Source: Amia ocellicauda (Eukaryota > Chordata > Actinopteri > Amiiformes > Amiidae). From it: a stretch of 64,000 bases of DNA. This document shows, one piece after another, positions 43,233 to 53,509 of this stretch. The stretch lies in assembly GCF_036373705.1 (NCBI RefSeq), contig NC_089850.1:23776733-23840732 (forward strand). Reading direction: 5' to 3'. Numbering within the stretch: the first letter of the stretch is position 1; each line of letters opens with the position of its first letter. Both the position numbers and the translations under genes were made by a program. Under the pieces are notes generated by a model, which saw only the letters and a program-made list of their open reading frames with translations, did no database searches and was not told where the DNA came from.

Positions 43233-43947
43233 ATGGAATACACCCAAAAAAATGTTTAGGTGCCTCAAGAACAACTTAACAAACTAACAAAATCCTTGCC
43301 GCTTCCAGAATCCCTCCGACAAACTGTGGAAAATAATCTAGACTCTGAAATGAAGTCTATATTGTCGCGATACGATTTAAACCCTTATGAAAAAGTACAG
43401 CTTTATACAGCCGCCTTACAAAGATATCTGAGTATCGTTAAACAGGGTGCAAAAAGCTAGAGTACTCTAACTTTAATGTTGCCTTCGGAAAAAGAGCAGC
43501 TTTCTGAAAGTAGTGAGGTTATTGAAATAGAAGAAGACCCTGTAGAGACTGATGTGGTTTTATCAGATGTATTGAAGCATGCCTGTAAGAAGTCAAAGAA
43601 ATGCAAAATATATTCTACATAAAATGTTTAACACACCTCGGTTGATCTCCTGGAATAACCAAGGTGAATTTATTTTTAAAGGACGGGTGATTAAAGGATC
43701 GCACATGTTTGATTTGATCAAGAATGTAACGAGTTCTAATAAGATTCTGGATAGTAGAAGGCCTACGGGATGGAGAGATTTCCTCCAAGCTTTGGCGTGT
43801 CTGAACATGCCTCAATCAACAATCCCTAACCAAACCACCCGTAACAAAATCCACCTCTGTAAGGCCGGTGAAAGTGATTGGGTTGAACCCCCCGCCAGAA
43901 AGAAAAGAATGAAACCCGCATCAAAACATAGATGGACACCTTATTAA
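43233..43947 (+). pseudogene. Conserved Polinton plus-strand protein, broken
   Basis: The ATG at 43233 is followed by a TAG at 43257-43259 in the same frame, then an open stretch to 43460. A second ATG (43476) opens an acidic stretch (EVIEIEEDPVETD) in another frame. Near 43595 the reading shifts again into a stretch ending at 43947 with ISWNNQGEFIFKG, GSHMFDLIKNV, PTGWRDFLQAL and a basic tail. The last block resembles a domain of unknown function common in Polinton and adintovirus plus-strand genes. The three pieces are best seen as one decayed gene. Confidence 0.6.
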
Positions 43948-44141
43948 TGGTATAAATGTGTACTTACAGTTGGAAAGGGGAAAAGCAAAGTCTTTGTATG
44001 TATCGTTTGATACTTTCATTACGATGTATATCCATATTTTGACATGTATTACACAATTTTTACAATGTGATTTTTTCTTTTATGATATATTCTTATTCTG
44101 TAATGTTTTTTCACAATTTTACAACATAACAAACTTCCTTT

Positions 44142-44189
<48 letters not shown>

Positions 44190-44285
44190 TTATTCTGTAA
44201 TGTTTTTTTTCCACATTTTATAATGTAATGATTATATTGGATTATGTCAAATAAAAATGCTTTTGTATTAAAGCGTTTATTTTCT
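43948..44285. other. Convergent intergenic region with (TA)n and poly(A) signals
   Basis: This lies between the 3' ends of the plus and minus gene blocks. A TA tract occupies 44144-44187. AATAAA near 44251 could end plus-strand transcripts. TAATGTTTTTT and TTCTTATTCTGTAATGTTTT phrases occur twice around the TA tract. No gene is present. Confidence 0.7.
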
Positions 44286-44831
44286 TTAACACGCATGACA
44301 TTTTTTAAAATCTTTACAAGAACAGACATTCTGTATACATGTTAGGTATTTAACATAGTTATTATTAGGACACAAGGTTTGAACAAACCAGGACACCGTT
44401 TTATCATTTTTTCCTAAATCAGTGCCATACAGCATCATAACATTTGTGTAGGGGAGGCCTTTAGCTCTATGAAATAAGAAAAACACATAGTGTTGACCGC
44501 AGGTTGTAGTCTGTAGACTTTGCACTTGGCGGCAGTTATAAACCGGTTCATTACAATTGTTTATTAAAAAGTTGTTGATCGTAGCTGGAAAATGAATAAA
44601 ATCTGGAGGGTTTCCGTAGGAATCAAAAAATTCACCGCAATGATCTTCCGTCAGATAAATAGCCAGCCAGTGCTCTCCGGGCATGGTTTCAGGGTGAGTG
44701 TTAATTATAAACATGGCGGGTAAGTTCTTTAGCTTCAATTCAGGTAACTGATCGCAGGCATAGACTCCATGAAACAGCTTCTTAGTGTGGGGGTTACAGT
44801 TCATGACAGCCGTGAGCTCTCTGGTGTTCAT
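44286..44831 (-). CDS. PRO: Adenain-like cysteine protease (Polinton PRO), open frame intact
   Basis: The 181-residue frame opens at ATG 44831 with no internal stop. Catalytic residues of the adenovirus-protease fold are in place: His54 in GEHWLAIYL, Asp70 in FFDSYGNP, Gln104/107 in VQSLQTTTCG and nucleophile Cys111 in TTTCGQHYVFF. A Cys-rich tail (CSCKDFKKCHAC) follows. In relatives the enzyme matures capsid precursors. It lies directly downstream of the capsid gene with four bases between stop and start. It is one of few unbroken genes in this copy. Confidence 0.92.
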   Translation of the reverse strand: MNTRELTAVMNCNPHTKKLFHGVYACDQLPELKLKNLPAMFIINTHPETMPGEHWLAIYLTEDHCGEFFDSYGNPPDFIHFPATINNFLINNCNEPVYNCRQVQSLQTTTCGQHYVFFLFHRAKGLPYTNVMMLYGTDLGKNDKTVSWFVQTLCPNNNYVKYLTCIQNVCSCKDFKKCHAC

Positions 44832-44833
44832 GT

Positions 44834-46050
44834 TTAATAATAATCATAGAGCACATTCCTTCTCTGATTCACTTCTATAATATTGTCAAACACGGCGTAC
44901 AGAACCATATTTACAGTACCGGTTAGGGGTTGCTTAAAACCTATTTCCAGTCTCATGTTTCATGTTTTCACCAGCGAGAAATGCTGCCCGCACTCTTCAT
45001 CGGGGGTTAGGTTGAAGGCGTACAAAGTGTAGCCGTTGATGTATTCAGCGCGGTTTATCAGCAGAGGCTGGTCCTTCAGATAGAACTAGACTGTAATATT
45101 CATGGACCGTGCAAACATTTTCAAAATCGGGTTGAAAAGGTTTGGCGAGGACCTGCGTGCCATCAACGTACATAGCTATAAATTCTGCATTATAATGTTT
45201 AGAATTAAATTGATTCTTTGTATATGACCCTGTAAATGCGTCATTATCCACCAGCCCAATAATAACATGTTTTGGGAGCTGTCCGAGGAAGAGGTTTTCC
45301 TGATTCATAACGCGAGTTCCTGCCGTGATGCTGTGCACTTTCATATAGACTCTTTCAATTGGGTACTTGGCGTTAGTGGTCATTAGAGCCTGAGCGTGGC
45401 CTAGTTTAACAGCCGGTGAAATGGACACCTTTTTAACAAACAGCGAGGCTGATAAAATAATGAGTTTATATTTTTATCTTAATATCAACCCTGTTGAGCA
45501 TCAGTTTCTCTTGAAAAAATATGTCGGAATGAACATGACCAAAAAGCTCTATTGTTTTACTTGCTGTAGAAAATGTTGCTCTTTTTTTCAGACCCACGTT
45601 GGTGCCACCTGGATCCTTGACATCCATGGCGGCCGGTGTGTCTTTGTTCAGAGTCTCCTCGCTATAATTAAGTATACACTCCATCAGCGCTCTGTAGGGG
45701 TATGTATTACTGCTTTGACTTATCAGTCTATCCCTCAGGGTTACGTCCACTTGCGAGAAGATGGTGGCCACTGGGTAGTTGATAACCCCCACTTTGGCCT
45801 CCCTCTCGATAGCCTGTCCTTCTTCAGTCACAATTTTACAAGTGAGTAAAATAAGGGTATTATTCAAATCTAAATAATCTTCACCATTACCGGCTATGAA
45901 AAATTCCAGAGGGGCGGATTCTGAAATGGCCTAAAGAGGCGGAATCTCCACATAGATGCTTTTATCGATACTTGTTTGCATGTAAGGGACCATAAACAGA
46001 TCCAGTTCTGATTTCACACATTCTTTCAACATGTTGTGTACAAAAGCCAT
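44834..46050 (-). pseudogene. MCP: Polinton major capsid protein (double jelly-roll), disrupted
   Basis: The frame starts at the ATG at 46050. Family text is visible as FSQVDVTLRDRL, SSNTYPYRALMECILNY and SDIFFQEKLMLN in the first half, SPAVKLGHAQAL, QENLFLGQLPK and GLVDNDAFTGSY in the middle, and VNMVLYAVFDNIIEV near the end. Breaks: TAG at 45931-45933, a frameshift near 45468, a frameshift near 45085 and TGA at 44960-44962. At about 400 residues including the broken parts it is shorter than the usual 500 or more, so internal loss is possible. The protein would form the hexon-like shell. Confidence 0.9.
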
Positions 46051-46052
46051 GA

Positions 46053-46532
46053 TTAAAATATATATCCCGAACAGGTTCTTGGCTTTCTTTTAGGTTTTCT
46101 TTTAACGGTCTTCTTCTTCTTCATTTTCGGCTGCCTACTCTTACGAGTTATGCTATGGTCTGTCGCTGAATAAGTAAGTCTCTGTCTTTTGTTAGCTACC
46201 ACTCTCCGCCATCCAGGAGGGCGTCGTCTTTTACGAGAGCCTCTGGCCAGGACCATTAGACCCGAACCCTCCTGATTGTCATTGTTGGTAGATCTGGTCA
46301 TAGCGCTGCTGACCACATCGCTTACGATGTGTTTGGTTGCCGATTTAAAATGCGGTTTCGCTATATCAAAGCCTCTCCTGAGAAGAGGCATAGCCATCCT
46401 GAAAAGTCCTCGAAAGAGTCCACCTATTCCGCTCCCATACATCACATTAGCACCAGCGAACCCGGGCAAACCGTTACCAGCCTGCATTTTGTAATAGTTC
46501 ACATAGTCTTTAGGATCGACATAACCCCTCAT
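46053..46532 (-). CDS. Small basic virion core protein (adenovirus pX/pVI-like position)
   Basis: About 159 residues from the ATG at 46532 (MRGYVDPKDYVNYYKMQAGNG). A Gly-rich segment with YGSGIGGLFRGLF is followed by a hydrophobic, basic helix (RMAMPLLRRGFDIAK). The C-terminus is strongly basic (KMKKKKTVKRKPKRKPRT), suited to DNA binding. It sits between the penton and major capsid genes and ends three bases before the capsid start codon. In related elements this position holds a core or membrane-active protein. No break is seen. Exact homology is inferred from position and composition. Confidence 0.75.
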   Translation of the reverse strand: MRGYVDPKDYVNYYKMQAGNGLPGFAGANVMYGSGIGGLFRGLFRMAMPLLRRGFDIAKPHFKSATKHIVSDVVSSAMTRSTNNDNQEGSGLMVLARGSRKRRRPPGWRRVVANKRQRLTYSATDHSITRKSRQPKMKKKKTVKRKPKRKPRTCSGYIF

Positions 46533-46542
46533 GATAGTAATT

Positions 46543-47323
46543 TTAACCGTGTACACAATGTTTCACAGGTCGAAAATGTAGTTTACTTATAACCTTACCA
46601 AAACGGAAGGGTATGTCAATTTTCTGATCCGATTTCACTTTGATCGTAATATTGTCAAAATGAGTCCTGGAGACAGATACATAGTGTGGCTTGTCATAAG
46701 TAATTGTGACCACATCGTTGTTTTTACCCTTAATATGTACATTTCTTAAAAGGGGGAAGTAACTATCCCCCACCCTCTGGTGTGAAATGATGTCCGTGTA
46801 GACATAAAGGGTATAAAATTCTGCGCGGATATCCGCGGGGTATGGAGCTATTATATCCTTAAATTCATCCTTTTTGTTGGCGTAAAACCCTAAAATCCGG
46901 CCTAGGTTACCGTCGGTTATAATTCTTATCGTAGGTGCAGCCTCCATGTAAACTTTATTTTTAATCGAACTGTAATGTAATCTGACAGGTTGTTTCACTC
47001 CAGAGATCTGTTTGTTCTCTTCTAATAATTTTTCAATATTTTCATTATAGCCGTCTTGTAATATGAATCCACTGTTTTTTAATTCCGACATCAAAAATTG
47101 AAAAGACTGAGTCTTCATCGCGTACTACAGCCCAAGTGTGGGGGTACTGTATTTCCGACAACCCCACCTCCCAGGGCCCCCGCAGTTCTATAGGTTTTAC
47201 AAATTTGACCGTAAAACTAGAAATGGTGTTGTTAGGATAAATGTCGAGGGACGTGTTACTAGGCAGCGTCACATAGAATCCTCCCTCTTCCATCTTCATG
47301 ACCCATAATGAAAGATCCTCCAT
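46543..47323 (-). pseudogene. Polinton minor capsid (penton-like) protein, one frameshift
   Basis: The N-terminal part (47323-47105) reads GGFYVTLPSNTSLDIYPNNT, ISSFTVKFVKPIELRGPWEV and GLSEIQYPHTW, the typical start of Polinton penton proteins. A frameshift near 47100 moves the reading to the frame 47118-46543. That frame holds a beta-rich remainder ending at VKHCVHG. The single jelly-roll protein should occupy capsid vertices. Only this one clear break is visible. Confidence 0.88.
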
Positions 47324-47329
47324 GAGCTT

Positions 47330-48422
47330 TCACTTGTATACCGGCCGTATATCCTGCACCGCACTAGCCAAAACCCAGCTATTGAACTTTTCAGGCCACC
47401 CCACCCATTTTACCAGCACATATTTTTTCCTGTTTTCAGTTTTTTTCCCTAAAACCTTTTCTACTCTGAATACTCTATCATTCCCCACTACAATATTTTG
47501 TAACTCCTCTTCATAAAAAGTACCTTCTATAGACTCCCCGTCGTAATCTTTTAACCTGTACACCGGCGGGGTTCTAGGCACACGTTCTGTAATGGTGAAA
47601 TATTCATCCGAAAAAGTTTGCTCATAACCTTTTACAAAAGGTCTCCGTAGATTTGAAACTCTAACAACATCTCCTACTTTGAACTTGTAAATCTGTTTCT
47701 ATGAGGCTTTAAATGGACCATAGACATTTTTAAAGACCTTAAAAGAATTACTCTACCTCTACAGGTCTCATTTTAATACTTCTATGATAACTGTGGTTGT
47801 AAGCGTTTACAAACTCTTGAACTCTATCGAGATACGTCCGAGTATTGTTAGCTGTGAAGTATCTCCACATTTTTGTCTTTATAGTTCTGTTAAATCTCTC
47901 CACAATCGAGGCCTTAAGCTCGTTTCCTGTGGTGAAATGATGTATTTTGTGTCTTTTCAAAAGATTCTGGAATTCTCTATTGAGAAACTTTTTACCTTTA
48001 TCAGACTGTAGTTTTTTAGGACAGCGCCCCTGCAAGAGTATATCTTTAAAGGCCTGCGTAACAACAACGCCGGATTTATTCCTCAACACTCACACCCACG
48101 CATATATTGATAATACATCTATACACGTCAACATGAATGTGTGCCCTTTATTATGTTTTGATAAATTTGACATATCCACGAGATCCACCTGCCATTGTGA
48201 ATCTATGTCTGAAACATACACACGATTTCTTTTAAAGTTATTTCTAGCCGGTTTATGTAGGGTGTAAGCATCTTGCGCAGACAACCACTCGGCCACACTT
48301 ATCTTATCTGCCTTAATACCCTGCTCTGACAGCCCTCTCCGGAATCCCTTCCGACCCTCCAAACTCCCTACTTTGGCGGGGTTGTAGTACAAATCCTTCA
48401 TCCTAGGAGCTTGTCGAGACAT
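47330..48422 (-). pseudogene. INT: Retroviral-type integrase with C-terminal chromodomain, disrupted
   Basis: It starts at MSRQAPRMKDLYYNPAKVG (48422). The DDE core shows QWQVDLVDMSNL (first Asp), QSDKGKKFLN (second Asp) and ELKASIVERFNRT (Glu). A chromodomain-like end (47581-47330) reads FRVEKVLGKK, KYVLVKWVGWPEKFNSWV. Breaks are an in-frame TGA at 48090-48092, a frameshift near 47748 and a TAG near 47700. The enzyme would insert the element and the chromodomain may direct it to marked chromatin. Confidence 0.92.
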
Positions 48423-48473
48423 GCTGTTAGAGCACACAAAAACAATGACCAAAGTATTTAGAAAATGGCTCTT

Positions 48474-48977
48474 TTATTCATTTTCAGAGTAAAAACCAAT
48501 TTTTAAGCAATTGAGAAAAGTATAACACATACAGCAATTTTTCCCATTATTTAAACAAAAAGATATCAACTGATTGGTTACTTGCTCTATATCCACTACT
48601 ACACCGGCTTTTATTTTATAAGTACACACATCGATTACATACATGTATAAAACAATAATATGTGCTATTTTAAAAATAAACAACCGTTCATTAAACATCA
48701 CTTGTAAAAGATTATATAAATGTTGATGAAATGGTCTAACATCATTCCTTGCAACAGCGATCATAGCCACCCAGTTTTCATAACCCTCAGTCTTTTTCAC
48801 ATCATCCATTAATTGCTCCAGGTTTGAAAGTTGAGCATCGTCGACAGTCAAATCTGTAGAGAAAAGGCGCTCGTCGGCCACTTTCTTTTCCAATAGTTTG
48901 TACAATAGGGCCCTCAGATTTGTCGCGGTTTGTTGGCGACAAATCCGGTTACAGAAACAATCCAGAACATTCCCCAT
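48474..48977 (-). CDS. Polinton accessory protein, possible Bcl-2-like fold
   Basis: An intact 167-residue frame from ATG 48977, predicted mostly helical. Early text reads LRALLYKLLEKKV. A hydrophobic central helix IAHIIVLYMYVIDVCTYKI lies at the place where Bcl-2 proteins have the helix with their NWGR-type BH1 motif. A later NNGKNCCMCYTF resembles the NGGW-type BH2 spot. The canonical W and G residues are missing, so homology is uncertain. Bcl-2-like genes are known in some adintovirus-type elements, which makes the idea reasonable. It lies just upstream of the integrase on the same strand. Confidence 0.4.
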   Translation of the reverse strand: MGNVLDCFCNRICRQQTATNLRALLYKLLEKKVADERLFSTDLTVDDAQLSNLEQLMDDVKKTEGYENWVAMIAVARNDVRPFHQHLYNLLQVMFNERLFIFKIAHIIVLYMYVIDVCTYKIKAGVVVDIEQVTNQLISFCLNNGKNCCMCYTFLNCLKIGFYSENE

Positions 48978-48994
48978 CTTCAGGTGCTTTCAGT

Positions 48995-49655
48995 TGCTTT
49001 CAGCCTCTGAGTCGGTTTTGTACAGATCAAATTCCTTCTCCTTTACTTTCTTTACGGAAGAAATATTCCTTCAGCTTGCCAGAGGTTTTTCTGCTGCTCT
49101 CATTCAACTCGTCGAACAGTTGGTTGAGTTTCTCTCTGATGTACGGCTCCTTTTTCAGCTCCAACAAAATTTCAACCTTAATTTTCTGGACCTGCACGGG
49201 ACAGACATGCAGATAATGCTAAGATACTGTAATGCTTTGACTAGCGCTGATTTCAACCAAGGTTTGCTCAGTTTTTTGTAAAAATCCTTGAAATAGAGAT
49301 GGAAATAATATGTTTCTGGTTCAAACAGACAGCTGTGTCTCATCTGGCTAGGATGATTCACTTCACACCCCAGGCAGACTTCTTTCAGGGCTCGATCGAT
49401 GAGAGCATTCACTATATACACATGGGCATTCTTAATAATTCTACTTACTTCAGCGCGGACCTCTGGTCTAAAACTGTCGCCTTCGTCGGTGTCGGTGGTG
49501 TTAGTCGTTACTTCCATTGAACAGCGGGCTGTTTCGTCTTGAGGTAGTGGCGGGTAGCCGCGGTAAGAGCGCTCAGGCTGGTATAAAATGTCCGGATTGT
49601 ATGACCAAGGGAGGTCCTCGTTCGTAAGAGGGATGTAGAGTCTCGTAACAGACAT
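48995..49655 (-). pseudogene. Unknown Polinton right-end gene with Cys/His motif, frameshifted
   Basis: ATG at 49655 opens a frame with an acidic, proline-containing N-terminus. A helix (AHVYIVNALIDRALKEVC) is followed by LGCEVNHPSQMRHSCLFEP, a Cys/His set that could bind a metal, and then aromatic text (YYFHLYFKDFYKKL). Near 49170 a second frame continues with helical text (VEILLELKKEPYIREKLNQL) to about 49000, so the gene is probably cut by a one-base shift. I recognise no function; as the outermost gene it may be expressed early. Confidence 0.55.
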
Positions 49656-49659
49656 GCTC

Positions 49660-49983
49660 TTTTCATCTAAACCAAGAGCAAGGGGTGGCTACTTTTATAC
49701 AATATTTTTACTACGTCATGTATTACATCACAGTTAGACCGGTGGGGGTGTGGGGGTAATGTCGACAAAGTCATCGTCGATGTCTTTGGCAGCATGCAAC
49801 CAACCCCTAGCCCGGGTTTTCCTCTCGGGTGTTTTCTCATAGATACAGCTGACCCAGAATCACTTCACATGTATAAAGAGAAAAATATCTATTTTACTAA
49901 AGAAATGCTAGGGCTTAAATACAAATCTTTTGGAGTGCTTGAAAAACAGTTGAAGACCCCCCACCCCCTTGTACATTCCTCTG
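49660..49983. other. Polinton right non-coding segment with an extra iteron
   Basis: This is the presumed minus-strand promoter side. Text at about 49875-49980 (AAAATATCTATTTTACTAAA, CTTTTGGAGTG, AACAGTTGAAGACCCCC) repeats material from the outer terminal repeat near 50450-50525, as if part of the terminus was copied inward. Confidence 0.6.
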
Positions 49984-50683
49984 GTGCCCTGTCAACTCCG
50001 CCCCCAAATATTTAAATTCTTCAAACCAAACTCTAACGTGATAGGCTATTTCTACTCCGCCCCCAAATATACTAATTCTTCACCAATCCGAGGTTACTAA
50101 AGATGTAGACATCTCCTCGCCACCCCCACTAGCTCAAAAAGCTCCAGACCGACATAACCCTTGTCCATTTGAAAGAGGTAACCCCTTTGGCCCTGTTGAA
50201 GAGACAGCCTCGTGGATCTCGCTTAAGTAGAAATATCTATGTTATTAAAGAATCAGGAGGGCTTTAATAGAGCTCTTTCGGAGATTCACTCGCGTAGGGA
50301 AAAATAGCTATTCTACCAAATAAATCGGGAGGACTTAAATACAACTCTTTTGGAGCTTCACTAGCGTAGGGAAAAATATCTATGTTTTCTAAAGAATCTG
50401 AAGGGTATACATAGCACTCTTTTGGAGCTTCACACGTATAGAGAAAAATAGCTATTTTACTAAAGAATCAGTCTGGCTTAAAGACAAATCTTTTGGAGGG
50501 TTTGAAAAACAGTTGAAGACCCCCACCACCCTGTACATTCCTTCGGTGCCCTGTCAACTCCACCCATCAATATGGTAATTATTATGTGACGCGGTACAAG
50601 CACCCCCCCCCCCCGAGTTCAACTGTTCAACTCAAGTTCAGGTCAAAGGTCAAATCCCCCCTTAACCCCCCTTAAAGAGTACC
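49984..50683 (-). repeat. Polinton right terminal inverted repeat
   Basis: Mirror of 36225-36935. The 71-72 base iterons reappear inverted at about 50222-50469. CCCCCTTAACCCCCCTTAAA closes the end. Confidence 0.9.
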
Positions 50684-50689
50684 CTATAT

Positions 50690-51255
50690 TACTACTCACA
50701 CAGTATACTGTGCAGTGTTGTCTCTCTGTGGCGTTCAGAGCAGGCTGTTCTCACACGACTGTGTGTGATTGAGCAGTGGAGGTACAATTCGCTAGTCTGC
50801 TAGAGGAACCTGCTGTACAGCAGCTCTCACCATTAGACTGTGACGCGTTGTCAAGGTTTATCAGGTCGGTCATCTCTTCTATTAATATTCATCATCGAGT
50901 CCCCACTTATATGGTACAGACCGACGCTCACACTCCTGTGTCCCCAGTTGGATAGTAACCAATGATATGAGTCCCCTCTTGGATAGCACAGACCGACGCT
51001 CACACACCTGAGTGAGAGTAACTGGAGTTATAAGTCAGTGGTTTTACTGCCAACTACTAAATTAAATGTATAATTCTATATTTTTGTTTTGTTTGTGTAT
51101 GATATGTAATCATTGGTGCTACAACTTATCGGGTCCTTAATTCCCCGTGGAGAAACTGTAAACTTTACAACACAGAGTCCCCAGTTGGATAGTAACCAAG
51201 TCCCTTCTTGGATAGCACTGACCGACGCTCACACACCAGTGTCCCAGGATGGGAC
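50690..51255. repeat. GTGGGGAC-rich dispersed repeat, right block (inverted)
   Basis: GAGTCCCCAC, TCCCCAGTTGGATAGTAACC (twice) and GACCGACGCTCACAC (three times) are inverted relatives of the left block. 51066-51240 mirrors 36050-36213 closely, including TTCCCCGTGGAGAAACTGTA. About 375 bases between the Polinton end and this arm have no partner on the left. Confidence 0.7.
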
Positions 51256-51439
51256 ACCAGTCAGAAGAGAAGGAAAATCACAATCTACATTGATCAATGC
51301 TGAATACCAGAACAATGCAAGTCTCTTATTCAGGGATGCTTTAAATCAGCGTTTACTTGTCATGTGCACTTCGCACTTTGTACTGCTCTGTTTTGTAAGA
51401 CTGCCAAGTGTAGCAAGGTGCATTCAATATATTACATTA

Positions 51440-51480
51440 CATTATTTGTCATTTAGCAGATGCTCTTATCCAGGGCAATT
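51440..51480 (-). repeat. SINE-type 3' tail
   Basis: Minus-strand TGCCCTGGATAAGAGCATCT followed by GCTAAATGACAAATAATG, the same tail as in the other SINE ends of this window. Confidence 0.65.
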
Positions 51481-51765
51481 AACATTTGTACATTTTCTGG
51501 TGGAGGACCCCCAGACCCCCGCCGTGAATCCCTCATTATGCCTCACCCTCATTTTCCTGGCTACGCCAATGATCCATACATAAATACTCTTTACAGTAGA
51601 CGTTGTAGTATGATAATGTAAAATAATTGTGTATATGTCAGTTATATATATGTCAATCTACATCATTGATTTTCCACAGTGCCAGCTGTGATAGCATTGC
51701 TGATAGTGGCTTGACGCTCCCACAACGTCCGCTACTGTAGTTTGAAAGGAGCCTGTACCATATAG

Positions 51766-53509
51766 TAGTGATGGGTCGTTCTCAAACGAGTCAGCTCTAA
51801 GAGCTGGCTCTTGTAGGTGAACGTTGGGAGCCGGCTCGCATATCAGAAGAGCCAAATCTATTTATAAAAATATTTTAAAATTAACATATGAATAATCCAA
51901 AGATTTAAATGAATAGAATTAACTAATTCAAAGAACGAAAAAATAAATTAAATAATACAGACCTAAATGCTCAAGCGCACAAATGCGTTCTGACTTTCTG
52001 CTCAGACACGCAGCATCAACCAATGAAAAGATGCGAGAGTCACTCACTCCGGCCCAGGAGAGAGAGCACAGGTGTGAATACAACAGCTGGAAAATGAGGA
52101 TATGCTGCAATATTCTATTATGTTGTTCAGATTGTATTCGTTTTGAATTGTTAAATTTATATGCATTTGGTTTATATACATTTTAAAGTTTATACTTTAT
52201 ACTTTAAATGGGGTCGTCTTAAAACCTGCCCGTAAGTGCCCGGAGATCAAAGACAATAACTTTCTTTTTATTTAAGTCCAGCTGGTGACAGCAAAACATG
52301 ACTAATCCAGGAGATGAGCAGACATGATCAAGGACATATCAAGGTGATTTACAATACAAAGCAGTCACATCCCAGCTAACACACAACGTTGCAAATTACA
52401 TTATGGCAACATTGTGTGTTAGCAGGGATTTACACTGTATTTAAATGTAGTCTTTGATTTCCTTTATATTATAATTGTGGGTTTGTTTTTTCAAAATACT
52501 TTGCACTGCTTGTTTGATTGTTTAATCACTTTTTTTCTTACACGAGCCAGGATACTGATTAATAACTGTATTCTGTATTTGCACATTAACTTGCTGCTAT
52601 TATCTTGACTGGGAAAATAAAACATTATTTTAGTAGATATGTTATATGTTAAGTAATCACGCAGACTTCTCAGCGTGTGTGTGTAATCAATAAACCTCTT
52701 ATTACCGCAATTCCTTGTGTCCGAGACCATCACAAGACCACCCGTGACATCAATACAAAGACTAATCATAATTCACAGCGTATTAACTTTTAAATATGTC
52801 AAGATGCGGCAGGGGCGACTAGAGCAAAGCTCTGTGGTTTCTACCTATTGTCAGCATTTTAACAAATTAATTATTATGATTAAGCTGGATTCCAGATTCG
52901 CTCAGCCGGCACAAGGCTGTGCCACCTCAAGAATAAGAACTGAACCCCCCTGGCCACCCCGTTTCACATTGTCTGGAATCGGATTAATTTTAGCAAAGGT
53001 GTAGGGATAATAACACATTTATTTATTTCAATTTAGCAAGTAATTTTAAATCCCGTTCTGCCTCACAATATCCCGGGATAGTGGGTCAGGTGGCAGCACT
53101 AGAGCAGCGCATCAAAAGGCCTTGATCATGTATGCTCATCTCCTGGATTAATCATGTTTTGCTGTCACCAACTGGACTTAAATTATCTAGTGCCACCGGG
53201 CGCCACCGGGCGCCACCGGGCAGGTTTTAGGACGATCGTTTAAGGGTCAGTTTTTAATAGCATTCTTTTTCATAACAAACCAATGCTTTTTAAAATACAT
53301 TGTGGTTAAGGAGTATGATTTCATTTAATAATCGAATTAGAATTGTTTTAACACCAATCATAGTCAAACTATCGCAAACTGTTTTACTTGAAAAAATACA
53401 AAACATTTTTTATTTAAAGAGCCGATTGGGAGCCAAAAGAGACGGCTCTTTTTGGTGAGCTGAGCCGAACGAGCCCGCTCATTGAAAAGAGTCGGAATGC
53501 CCATCACTA
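51766..53509. mobile_element. hAT-like non-autonomous element, 1.74 kb
   Basis: The ends are TAGTGATGGG and its mirror CCCATCACTA. CCATATAG (51758-51765) and GCATATAG (53510-53517) flank it, an 8-bp target duplication with one mismatch, as hAT elements make. Both subterminal zones are rich in GAGCCGGCTC and AGAGCC-type words. No transposase domain is visible inside. Confidence 0.82.
52209..53235. repeat. Inner inverted repeat within the hAT-like element
   Basis: CTTAAAACCTGCCCG and TAAGTCCAGCTGGTGACAGC plus AAAACATGA..AATCCAGGAG (52209-52335) recur inverted at 53115-53235. GGGCGCCACC units repeat three times at about 53191-53220. A smaller hairpin pair (CTAACACACAACGTTGC and its mirror) lies at 52375-52425. 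Confidence 0.7.

Larger units (their letters stand above)
36225..50683. mobile_element. Maverick/Polinton (adintovirus-like) element, 14.46 kb
   Basis: Long inverted ends, protein-primed PolB, retroviral-type integrase, packaging ATPase, adenain-like protease, double-jelly-roll capsid and penton genes together define a Maverick/Polinton. Genes converge on a TA-rich centre at 43950-44285. CTATAT directly precedes the left end (36219-36224) and directly follows the right end (50684-50689), a plausible 6-bp target duplication. The last two to four bases are ambiguous because the ends read GGGGCACTC and GGTACTC. Length is within the usual 14-20 kb. Several core genes are broken, so this copy should not be autonomous. 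Confidence 0.95.

Noticed and set aside
45421-45849. Plus-strand 142-residue open frame opposite the capsid gene
   Set aside because: It is the antisense shadow of the major capsid pseudogene; the minus strand carries the recognisable capsid motifs.
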